NCBI GenBank assembly: GCA_947246685.1
Contig: CAMXSN010000001.1
Coordinates: 62,001-126,000, forward strand
Direction of reading: 5' to 3'
DNA from: an uncultured Clostridia bacterium
GTDB lineage: Bacteria; Bacillota; Clostridia; Christensenellales; UBA3700
Length of the DNA stretch: 64,000 nt
The translations under genes were made by a program, and so were the position numbers. The stretch's first letter is position 1; each line of letters opens with the position of its first letter. The notes beneath the pieces are model-generated. The model was given only the letters and a program-made list of their open reading frames with translations, was not told the DNA's origin and made no database searches. Below, one piece after another: positions 46,835 through 53,850 of the stretch.

Positions 46835-46906
46835 TTAATTTTTTCTTTTGAAAACTCTCAAAAATACCTTGATAAATTTGGGCGGATTAATACAAATAAT
46901 TCTCAT
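46835..46906 (-). CDS. spoVM: SpoVM-like sporulation peptide
   Basis: A peptide of about 23 residues starting MRIICINPPKFIKVF, with a good ribosome binding site (GGAGGT, 46921-46916) 9 nt upstream. SpoVM is an amphipathic helix that binds the curved forespore membrane and recruits SpoIVA. Pro9-Lys10-Phe11 and Arg17 fall at the same positions as in B. subtilis SpoVM, and the end is basic. It lies between rpe and rpmB, the B. subtilis location. Caution: residues after 15 depend on the exact length of an A/T run near 46857-46864, which I could not count with certainty; one base fewer would end the frame at codon 16. The right end is therefore approximate. Confidence 0.7.
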   Translation of the reverse strand: MRIICINPPKFIKVFLRVFKRKN

Positions 46907-46979
46907 AAAGCCAATACCTCCATGCTTTACTGCAATATATGCGAAGACTTATTGGCGCGTTACCCGAATAATTAAACGT

Positions 46980-46999
46980 TGTTACCGATTGCGGTAACA
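46980..46999. other. 8-bp palindrome downstream of rpmB
   Basis: TGTTACCG-attg-CGGTAACA, between the rpmB terminator and spoVM. There is no T tract on either strand, so it could be an operator for spoVM or a secondary hairpin. Confidence 0.45.
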
Positions 47000-47005
47000 G
47001 GGCAA

Positions 47006-47031
47006 TAAAAAACACTCTGCTAGCAGAGTGT
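47006..47031 (-). terminator. rpmB terminator
   Basis: On the minus strand ACACTCTGC, TA, GCAGAGTGT, then TTTTTTATT. It starts about 25 nt after the rpmB stop. Confidence 0.92.
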
Positions 47032-47056
47032 TTAATAGTCATATATTTTGCTTTGA

Positions 47057-47248
47057 TTAAGCGCGTTCTACAGCGCCGCTGCGCAAACATCTGGTGCATA
47101 CGTACAGGCTTTGCGTGGAACCGTTGTTGTTGACCACCTTAACTTTTTGTACGTTTGCTCCCCAACTTCTTCTATATTTACGATTGGAGTGGCTTACTTT
47201 ATTTCCGCTTTGTTGTCCTTTACCGCAGATAGCACATACTTTAGACAT
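47057..47248 (-). CDS. rpmB: 50S ribosomal protein L28
   Basis: A 63-residue ribosomal protein beginning MSKVCAICGKGQQSGNKVSHSNRK. It keeps two CxxC pairs (CAIC near residue 5; CTRC near 54), so it is the zinc-binding form. GGAGGT lies 7 nt before the ATG. It is transcribed opposite to the flanking rpe and yloU genes, as in Bacillus. Confidence 0.96.
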   Translation of the reverse strand: MSKVCAICGKGQQSGNKVSHSNRKYRRSWGANVQKVKVVNNNGSTQSLYVCTRCLRSGAVERA

Positions 47249-47280
47249 ACTTGATACCTCCATTAAAATCTTGCCTAAAT

Positions 47281-47309
47281 ATAATAGCATTCTATTTTGA
47301 CAAAAGCAA
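47281..47309 (-). promoter_or_regulatory. rpmB promoter
   Basis: TTGCTT (47309-47304), a 17-bp spacer and TATTAT (47286-47281), about 33 nt before the rpmB start. Confidence 0.65.
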
Positions 47310-47401
47310 GAGAATAACGCCAACTTTTTCAATTTTTTTCATAAAATCTTCTTAAATTACCTATAATAAATTGATAGGGGCGCTAAAATACAAAAAAACG
47401 C

Positions 47402-47430
47402 TTGCATATAAAAAGACTTTTTGTTAAAAT
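47402..47430 (+). promoter_or_regulatory. yloU-fakA promoter (near-leaderless)
   Basis: TTGCAT (47402-47407), a 17-bp spacer and TAAAAT (47425-47430). The ATG at 47439 is 8 nt past the -10 box, so the leader is about 2 nt. There is no ribosome binding site. Confidence 0.7.
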
Positions 47431-47438
47431 TACAGTGT

Positions 47439-47789
47439 ATGGCAGTAAAGACATCTAATTATTACGGTAGAATAATTATTACAGATAAAGCTATATCGAT
47501 GATGGCGCATTTTGCGGCGGCCGATTGTTACGGCGTCGTAGATCTTGTGTCGCGCAAATTGAGTGACAGTATCAGTGAGTTTTTTAATAAGTGCCCTTCC
47601 GGAAAAGGGGTAAAAATAGTCACTCTCAAAAATAAGATTAATATTGAACTTTTCGTTGTCCTCAGAGAGGGCGTAAATATAGATGCCGTGAGTGATTCCA
47701 TTAAGAGTACGGTAAGATACAACGTGGAGACTTATACGGGCATGAGAGTTGACAGTGTGACTGTCAACGTGGTGGGTGTAAAAGTTTAA
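47439..47789 (+). CDS. Asp23/Gls24 family protein (YloU)
   Basis: A 116-residue Asp23-domain protein: GRIIITDKAISMMAHFAAADCYGVVDLVS near the N-terminus (a region), then strands with VKIVTLKNKINIELFVVLREGVNI and VRYNVETYTGMRVDSVTVNVVGV. Such proteins are linked to cell envelope stress; the exact role of YloU is not known. I chose ATG 47439; an upstream in-frame ATG lies inside the promoter. fakA follows 12 nt downstream, as in most Firmicutes. Confidence 0.9.
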   Translation: MAVKTSNYYGRIIITDKAISMMAHFAAADCYGVVDLVSRKLSDSISEFFNKCPSGKGVKIVTLKNKINIELFVVLREGVNIDAVSDSIKSTVRYNVETYTGMRVDSVTVNVVGVKV

Positions 47790-47801
47790 TCGGAGATTAG
47801 A

Positions 47802-49436
47802 ATGAAAATTTTGGATAGTGCCAAGATATTGGAGATGATCGACGGGGGTTACAGATACCTCAAAGCCAATAAGGCTATGGTCGATTCTCTGAATGTCTTT
47901 CCGGTCCCCGACGGAGATACCGGAACCAATATGTCGCTGACAATGGCGTCGGCGGTAAAAGAAGTCAAGTCTGTAGAGACTGACGATATAAGAGAGATTT
48001 TAACTGCGTATTCCCGCGGCGCATTGAAGGGCGCGAGAGGAAATTCGGGTGTTATATTATCACAAATTATCAAAGGGCTTGCGGTTGTGCTGGCAGATGA
48101 AAAAGCAATCACGACCAAGGCGTTTGCCAATGCTCTGAGATATTCAAGAGAAGTTGCTTACAATGCGGTTACTAAGCCAAAAGAAGGCACGGTTTTGACA
48201 GTTATCAGATATATGGCTGAAAATGCGCCGTCAATCGCAAGCAAAAACGCTTCGTTTATTAATTTTTTCGAACAACTGATAAAAAAAGGCGAAGAAATTC
48301 TCCAGAAAACTCCCGATATGCTTCCCGTTTTGAAGCAAGCCGGAGTGGTAGACGCGGGCGGAAAGGGACTTTTATGCGTATTCCAAGGATTCTATAATGC
48401 TTTGGCAGGCGTGGATATTCCCGAAGAAATAGAAGAAAGCGATAGCGTCGTAGTTCCTACTCCGATTTTGGATGCATTCGGCAACGACGAGCATGATTTG
48501 GATAATATCAAATATGCTTATTGCACCGAGTATTTTGTGATTAATCTCAAAAAACACGTTACCGAAGAAGATATAGAAAAATTAAGAGATAAATTGATGG
48601 CGATCGGCGATTGCGTAATAGTAATCGGAGACGTAAATCTTATAAAAGTCCACGTTCACACCAATCAACCTAACAGAGCGTTATACAATGCGTTGCAATT
48701 GGGCGAACTCGATAAGGTCAAGATAGAAAATATGCTCGAGCAGCACAGAGCGCTGCTTGCGGAAAGAGAAAAGGCAAAGAAGCCTATCGGCGTTATTTCC
48801 ATATGCGCCGGCGAAGGTATTGCCAATATTTTCAAAGAGTTAACTATCGACGAAGTTATCGAGGGCGGACAGACTATGAATCCAAGCGTCGAGGATATAC
48901 TCAATGCCGTTGAAAAAATCAATTCTGACAACATAATTATTCTTCCCAATAATAAAAATATCATTATGGCGGCTGAAAAGGTCAAAGAATTGACAGAAAA
49001 GAATGTTTTTGTAATACCTACGGTCGAAGTCGCGCAGGGAATCAGAGCCGCTTTTGCTTTTGACGTAAATCAGTCGGTAGAGGTCAACGTTGCGGAAATG
49101 ACAGCGTCTTATGAGGATTTGAAATGCGGTCAAATCACCAATGCGGTAAGAAATACTAATCTCGATGGATTTGAGATCACAGAAGGCGATATAATCGGTC
49201 TCGACGGCAAAACTATTATTGCCGATTCCAAGAGTGTAGAAGAGACTGCGCTTGCCGTGATAGATAAACTTGTCGACGAGTGGAGCGAAGTAATAACTCT
49301 TTATTATGGAGAGGGGGTAAGCAAAAAAGACGTTGAGAAGCTCTCGGCTAAGCTGAAAGAAAAATATGAAGGCTTTGACGTGGTTAGCTATTTTGGCGGA
49401 CAGCCTCACTATTACTATCTGATATCGGTAGAGTAA
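47802..49436 (+). CDS. fakA: Fatty acid kinase catalytic subunit (DhaL-like, YloV)
   Basis: ATP-binding subunit that phosphorylates fatty acids held by a FakB protein. The 544-residue protein has an N-terminal DhaL-type domain with NVFPVPDGDTGTNMSLT near residues 32-48, GARGNSGVILSQI near 77-89 and DAGGKGLLCVFQG near 183, then a middle and a C-terminal DegV-like domain (KSVEETALAVIDKL; YFGGQPHYYYLISVE end). CGGAG precedes the ATG. No fakB is nearby. Confidence 0.93.
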   Translation: MKILDSAKILEMIDGGYRYLKANKAMVDSLNVFPVPDGDTGTNMSLTMASAVKEVKSVETDDIREILTAYSRGALKGARGNSGVILSQIIKGLAVVLADEKAITTKAFANALRYSREVAYNAVTKPKEGTVLTVIRYMAENAPSIASKNASFINFFEQLIKKGEEILQKTPDMLPVLKQAGVVDAGGKGLLCVFQGFYNALAGVDIPEEIEESDSVVVPTPILDAFGNDEHDLDNIKYAYCTEYFVINLKKHVTEEDIEKLRDKLMAIGDCVIVIGDVNLIKVHVHTNQPNRALYNALQLGELDKVKIENMLEQHRALLAEREKAKKPIGVISICAGEGIANIFKELTIDEVIEGGQTMNPSVEDILNAVEKINSDNIIILPNNKNIIMAAEKVKELTEKNVFVIPTVEVAQGIRAAFAFDVNQSVEVNVAEMTASYEDLKCGQITNAVRNTNLDGFEITEGDIIGLDGKTIIADSKSVEETALAVIDKLVDEWSEVITLYYGEGVSKKDVEKLSAKLKEKYEGFDVVSYFGGQPHYYYLISVE

Positions 49437-49452
49437 TCGTAATATAGACATA

Positions 49453-49467
49453 TTGAACATTGTTCAA
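49453..49467. repeat. YTGAAC-N3-GTTCAR palindrome, copy 5
   Basis: TTGAACATTGTTCAA, perfect arms, with CATA on the left, 16 nt after the fakA stop. Confidence 0.75.
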
Positions 49468-49532
49468 ATATTTTATCAAATCATACGTTTTGATATTTTT
49501 CGATAAACGTTAAAAATTATTATACGTATTTT

Positions 49533-49568
49533 AATAATATGCAAATTTCAATTTGCATATTATTTTTT
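49533..49568 (+). terminator. fakA terminator
   Basis: A 15-bp AT-rich stem (AATAATATGCAAATT with AATTTGCATATTATT), minimal loop, then a T run. It is about 100 nt after the stop codon. Confidence 0.8.
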
Positions 49569-49682
49569 CTTTATGATAAAAATTATACCCAATTACGCTT
49601 ATAATCGCGTATTTAGCATATATTTATCATACTTATCGGCGTAAATATTGCTTTTATAGGAAAAAAGTTCCCGTTGGCTAGT

Positions 49683-49744
49683 TTGTATGATCAATACAAC
49701 CATATAAGCATTCGAGCATTTATGCGGCGCCGTTTATCGCCGCA
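49683..49744. other. Palindrome-rich part of the fakA-recG gap
   Basis: The 416-bp gap 49437-49852 has no gene. Besides the terminator and two TTGAAC palindromes, it holds TTGTAT-gatca-ATACAA (49683-49699) and TGCGGCG-ccgtttat-CGCCGCA (49723-49744), the latter flanked by ATAAG/CTTAT arms. I see no T tract after them. Confidence 0.5.
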
Positions 49745-49762
49745 CTTATAAGATTGCGCAAA

Positions 49763-49777
49763 CTGAACTGTGTTCAA
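49763..49777. repeat. YTGAAC-N3-GTTCAR palindrome, copy 6
   Basis: CTGAACTGTGTTCAA followed by TATG, 310 bp from copy 5 and about 75 bp before the recG start. Confidence 0.7.
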
Positions 49778-49805
49778 TATGTTACGGCGGCAAAAATATA
49801 TTGAC

Positions 49806-49845
49806 GTCAAGCGCGCTTGACTGCAAATTAAAAAAGCGTTATAAT
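49806..49845 (+). promoter_or_regulatory. recG promoter (leaderless) overlapped by a perfect 16-bp palindrome
   Basis: TTGACT (49817-49822), a 17-bp spacer and TATAAT (49840-49845); the recG ATG is 7 nt further, so +1 is at or one base before it. GTCAAGCGCGCTTGAC (49806-49821) is a perfect inverted repeat covering most of the -35 box, so it may be an operator. TTGACGTCAA just left of it is a second perfect palindrome. Confidence 0.75.
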
Positions 49846-49852
49846 CAAAGAT

Positions 49853-51847
49853 ATGGAATTGATAGACATCAAAGGCGTGGGAGAAAAAACTCTCGAGAAA
49901 CTTAAAAAGATTGGCATAGAGAGCGTTCGCGACGTGATTTATTTTTATCCCAAATTTTATTGGGATATGACCAAAGAGACGGATCTCAACGAGATAGAGA
50001 GCGGCGATTACGTTTTGCTAAGAGGAGAGTTGACGTCTGTCAGCGGCTTGATTAGGGCAAAGCGCGGATTGTCGTTTTGCACGGCGACTTTGAATACGCA
50101 GGGTAAGAAGATTAAACTTACGTGGTTTAATTCTCCGTTCGTCGTAGGGCTTATCAAACAAAAAGGCGAATTCTTGTTTTGGGGTAAGGCAAGGCTTAAC
50201 GGAAAGAAAATCGAGATGTCCAATCCGAGTTTTGAAAAAGCCGAAGTTAATAAGAGATTGCAGGGAATAGTGCCCATTTATCCGCTTAAAGACGCGGTAG
50301 GTCAGCAACTTTTTAGAAATATAGTCCGACAGTGTCTCGACGGCTGCGCTGTGGCGAGCAAGCTGGATTCTTATGCCGATATGTCGCTGGACACAGCGTT
50401 CAGGATCGTTCACGAACCTATGGATATGACGGACTGCAAGCGTGCCAGAACCAGGATAGCAATCGAAGAGTTGGTCTATCAGATAGTCGCTTACAGAATA
50501 ATCAAGAATAACTCCGACAACAAGAAACTCATTCCTTACGGTCTTTCTTACGAGGACATAGCCGCGGACGTAGCGTCGCTGCCTTACGCGCTTACTCCCT
50601 CGCAGGACAAGGCTATAAAGGAAATCGTTAAGGATCTGCAAGGAGAGCGGCATACCAACAGGATGCTTATGGGCGACGTCGGCTCGGGCAAGACGGTCAT
50701 TGCGTTGCTTACCTGTCTATTTGCCAAGAAATGCAAGAAACAGTCTGCGCTAATGGCTCCTACGGAAATTCTTGCGCGTCAGCATTACAAGACAGCTTTG
50801 AATTTGTTTTCGGACAGGTTAAAGGTGGCGCTGCTGACGGCTTCGACGCCTTCGGCGGATAAAAAACAGATTATTTCCGACTTACAAAAAGGCGAAATCG
50901 ACTTGATAATAGGCACTCATGCGGTGCTCAACGATAAAGTTAAGTTTAACAACTTGGGACTGATAGTTATAGACGAACTGCATAGATTCGGCGTAAGGCA
51001 GAAGAGTAAACTCGAGGACAAAGCCGTCGGAGTTGATACTTTGGTAATGAGCGCGACGCCCATACCCAGAGCGCTGGCGCTGTCGATATACGGGGATTTG
51101 GATATGTCCGTATTGCAGCCTAGAGACGGCACCGGCGATAATATTACCACTTTCGTCATGGGCGACGACAAACTCAAAGGTCTTTACAAATTTATTATCG
51201 AGCGCGTTTCATACGGCGAACAGGCTTATATCGTATGTCCGCTCGTCGAGGACAGCGAAGGATTGGAAGTATTTTCGGCAAAAATGCTCTATAAGCAACT
51301 TGTTAAAAAAGAACTTGCAGATGTCAACGTGGGGCTAATTTACGGCAGCATGAAAGATAAGGAAAAGAGCGAGATAATGTCCAGATTCTATGCCGGAGAA
51401 ATCGACGTGTTGATCGCGACGTCGGTCATCGAGGTCGGCATAGACAGTCAGAAAGCCAGCGTGATGGCAGTTCTCAACAGCGACAGGTTCGGTTTGGCGG
51501 CGCTGCATCAGCTTAGAGGCAGGGTGGGGCGTAATCCGAATATTCGCTCGTACTGTTTTTTGCATACGTCCAAGCAAGACGAAAATTTGCGTTTGGAAGC
51601 TCTTAAAGAAAACAAAGACGGCTTAAAGATTGCGGAGATAGACGCCGATATGAGAGGCTACGGCGATTTTCTCGGCATAAATCAGAGCGGCGGAAGCGGC
51701 AAGATCGGAGTATTTGTCAACAAGCGGCTTATCGAACAGTGCAAGAAAATAGCCGATTCTTTAATGGACGAAGGGGATATTTATTCCGAATACGACGAAA
51801 TGCTTGCAAAATTTCTCTCTGCGCTCAAAGGCGTATCTCTTAATTGA
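49853..51847 (+). CDS. recG: ATP-dependent DNA helicase RecG
   Basis: Branch-migration helicase for stalled forks and recombination. The 664-residue protein has the N-terminal wedge OB fold (VGEKTLEKLKKIGIESVRDVIYFYP as a region), Walker A GDVGSGKTVIALL near residue 274, DELHRFGVRQ (motif II), SATPIPRALALSIYGDLD, GLAALHQLRGRVGRN (motif VI) and the C-terminal RADLFG-like MRGYGDFLG. No ribosome binding site precedes the ATG; the promoter predicts a leaderless mRNA. Confidence 0.96.
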   Translation: MELIDIKGVGEKTLEKLKKIGIESVRDVIYFYPKFYWDMTKETDLNEIESGDYVLLRGELTSVSGLIRAKRGLSFCTATLNTQGKKIKLTWFNSPFVVGLIKQKGEFLFWGKARLNGKKIEMSNPSFEKAEVNKRLQGIVPIYPLKDAVGQQLFRNIVRQCLDGCAVASKLDSYADMSLDTAFRIVHEPMDMTDCKRARTRIAIEELVYQIVAYRIIKNNSDNKKLIPYGLSYEDIAADVASLPYALTPSQDKAIKEIVKDLQGERHTNRMLMGDVGSGKTVIALLTCLFAKKCKKQSALMAPTEILARQHYKTALNLFSDRLKVALLTASTPSADKKQIISDLQKGEIDLIIGTHAVLNDKVKFNNLGLIVIDELHRFGVRQKSKLEDKAVGVDTLVMSATPIPRALALSIYGDLDMSVLQPRDGTGDNITTFVMGDDKLKGLYKFIIERVSYGEQAYIVCPLVEDSEGLEVFSAKMLYKQLVKKELADVNVGLIYGSMKDKEKSEIMSRFYAGEIDVLIATSVIEVGIDSQKASVMAVLNSDRFGLAALHQLRGRVGRNPNIRSYCFLHTSKQDENLRLEALKENKDGLKIAEIDADMRGYGDFLGINQSGGSGKIGVFVNKRLIEQCKKIADSLMDEGDIYSEYDEMLAKFLSALKGVSLN

Positions 51848-51881
51848 TATAAATAAATTATAATTTTGCGCGCGTATTTCA

Positions 51882-51911
51882 TAGACAGAATGTCGGTTTT
51901 TGTATTATACT
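51882..51911 (+). promoter_or_regulatory. Promoter of the his operon
   Basis: TAGACA (51882-51887), an 18-bp spacer and TATACT (51906-51911). TGCGTATG (51913-51920) and CATACGCA (51931-51938) form an inverted repeat over the predicted start near 51918, a possible operator. Confidence 0.6.
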
Positions 51912-51917
51912 ATGCGT

Positions 51918-52001
51918 ATGAGACTTTTCGCATACGCACGTGATTTTTATCGCAAAGTCGCACGCGCAAGCGTCAATCTCGGTAATTTAGAAATTTGTTA
52001 A
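51918..52001 (+). CDS. Possible leaderless 27-codon upstream ORF before hisZ
   Basis: The predicted transcription start coincides with ATG 51918. The frame (start MRLFAYARDFYRK) runs 27 codons to TAA at 51999-52001, which overlaps the hisZ ribosome binding site (AAAGGAAA). The peptide contains no His, so it is not a classical his attenuator, but its translation could couple to hisZ. It may simply be chance. Confidence 0.3.
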   Translation: MRLFAYARDFYRKVARASVNLGNLEIC

Positions 52002-52010
52002 AGGAAATTT

Positions 52011-53192
52011 ATGATCAAGAAGTTTAAGTTGCCCGGCGGTATGCAGGATCATCTTCAATCCGACTGTTATTCGAGAAGAACGGTCGAAGATACGCTTATG
52101 GATTCGTTCAGATATTACGGATATACGGAGATCGAGTCTCCTATATTGGAAAGATACGAGTTGTTTGACAGCGGCGTCGGCAGGGTAGAACTTAACAAGT
52201 TGTTTAAGGTCACGGATGTCGACGGCGATTTGCTGATTCTCCGACCCGACATCACAATGCCCATATCCCGCATAGTTTGCACCAAACTTCCGGAAGGCTG
52301 TCACAAACTTTGCTATCTCGGCAAGTCGTTCAGCGCTTTGGAAAACGAAGGCAAACTTAGGGAGTTTACTCAGGCAGGCGTGGAAATCATGGGGGCGTCG
52401 GGCAACGGCGTCGATATAGAAGTCGTAATGCTTGCTATCAAAAGCCTGCTTGCGGTAGGACTTGAAGATTTTCAAATCGAGATAGGTCACGTGGGATTTT
52501 TTAAGGGGCTGCTCGACGATTTCGACGTAAACGAAGAAGACAGAGAAATGCTCGTCAATTCCATAGAATCCAAAAACGGTATCAAGCTGTATTCGCTGTC
52601 GTCGGATATAAACAAGCGTCTTTTGGACAGTCTTGCAAGACTGCCTATGCTATTCGGCGGCGAAGACGTCTTAAAAGAGGCGGAAAACATGTGCCTCAAC
52701 GACGAAATGCGCGCGGCGGTAGACAATTTGAAATGCGTATACGAGGGTATAAGGCAGCTTGGCTTCGACAAATACGTATGTTTTGATATGAGCATAGTAG
52801 GCAAGATGAAGTATTACTCGGGTATGGTGATGAGAGGTATTATCAACAATCTAGGCAGGGCGATACTTTCAGGCGGACGCTACGACGGGCTGTGCGACTC
52901 TTTCGGCATACACGTTCCCGCGGTAGGTTTCGCTATCGGAATAGGATATCTGACAAGAGCGCTTGGCAATCAAGGAAAACTGCGGGAAATGCCGGATGCG
53001 GAAATAATAGTGGGTTATGAACCGCGATTGATGGACGATGCCGACCGTCTTGTGGCGAGTTATAGGGAACAAGGCGTCAATGCGATAAGCAGTTTTGCCA
53101 CGACGGAAAAGCAGCTTGTCAAGTGCAAGGAAGCCGTCGGAGCAAAGAAAGCCGTTTTCGTAAGCGCTGACGGAAATAAGGAGATAGGCTGA
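52011..53192 (+). CDS. hisZ: ATP phosphoribosyltransferase regulatory subunit
   Basis: HisRS-like protein that, with short-form HisG, makes the first enzyme of histidine synthesis and senses histidine. The 393-residue protein has LPGGMQDHL at the start, class II synthetase-like motif 1/2 sequence (YTEIESPILERYELF; LLILRPDITMPISRIV) and a GGRYDGL near residue 285. AAAGGAAA precedes the ATG. hisG begins on its last stop base. Confidence 0.93.
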   Translation: MIKKFKLPGGMQDHLQSDCYSRRTVEDTLMDSFRYYGYTEIESPILERYELFDSGVGRVELNKLFKVTDVDGDLLILRPDITMPISRIVCTKLPEGCHKLCYLGKSFSALENEGKLREFTQAGVEIMGASGNGVDIEVVMLAIKSLLAVGLEDFQIEIGHVGFFKGLLDDFDVNEEDREMLVNSIESKNGIKLYSLSSDINKRLLDSLARLPMLFGGEDVLKEAENMCLNDEMRAAVDNLKCVYEGIRQLGFDKYVCFDMSIVGKMKYYSGMVMRGIINNLGRAILSGGRYDGLCDSFGIHVPAVGFAIGIGYLTRALGNQGKLREMPDAEIIVGYEPRLMDDADRLVASYREQGVNAISSFATTEKQLVKCKEAVGAKKAVFVSADGNKEIG

Positions 53193-53833
53193 TGGCAGAT
53201 AAAGTTACGTTTGCTTTGGCAAAGGGTAGGCTTGCGGAAAAATCCGTCGACGTTTTGGAAAAGTGCGGTATAGACTGCCGCAGAATATTGGAGCCGACGA
53301 GAAAACTTGTTATGAGCGACGCAAGCGGTAATTTTGAGTTTATATTCGTCAAACCGAGCGATGTTCCCATATACGTCGAGCACGGCGTTGCGGACATAGG
53401 CGTCGTCGGCAAAGACACGCTTCTCGAAGAGGGAAGAGACGTATACGAACTCATCGATTTGGGTTTTGCAAAGTGCAGACTTTGTTTGGCAGGGCATAAG
53501 GAAACGGATCTGTCGCGTCGCAAAAATACATTGCGCGTGGCGACTAAATACGTCAACGTTGCAAGAGAGTATTTTGACGCAAGAGGACAGAATGCCGAGA
53601 TAATACCGTTGCACGGATCTATCGAACTCGGACCGATAGTAGGACTGAGCGATATAATTTTGGATATAGTAGAGAGCGGTAAAACGCTGCAGGAAAACAA
53701 CCTGAGCGTGCTCGAAGAGATAGTCAACTGTTCTGCGAGACTAATAGTCAACAAAGTCAGTCTCAAGACAAAAGCTGACGTGATCAAACCGCTTGTCGTA
53801 AAGATAGACGGCGTGATTAAAGCCGCCGAATAA
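53192..53833 (+). CDS. hisG: ATP phosphoribosyltransferase, short catalytic form
   Basis: Condenses ATP and PRPP, the committed step of histidine synthesis. The 213-residue protein is the short form that needs HisZ. FALAKGRLAEKSVDVLEKCG near the start, VYVEHGVADIGVVGKD near 63-78 and LGPIVGLSDIILDIVESGKTL near 147-167 are characteristic. The stop-start overlap TGATG couples it to hisZ. Confidence 0.96.
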   Translation: MADKVTFALAKGRLAEKSVDVLEKCGIDCRRILEPTRKLVMSDASGNFEFIFVKPSDVPIYVEHGVADIGVVGKDTLLEEGRDVYELIDLGFAKCRLCLAGHKETDLSRRKNTLRVATKYVNVAREYFDARGQNAEIIPLHGSIELGPIVGLSDIILDIVESGKTLQENNLSVLEEIVNCSARLIVNKVSLKTKADVIKPLVVKIDGVIKAAE

Positions 53834-53850
53834 TTTAGCGAGGATAAGAA

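Noticed and set aside
49453..49467. TTGAAC palindromes as transcription terminators
   Set aside because: Stems of 6-10 bp with a 3-nt loop but no T tract after any copy; a separate good terminator follows fakA.
51918..52001. Classical histidine attenuator peptide
   Set aside because: The reading frame contains no His codon.
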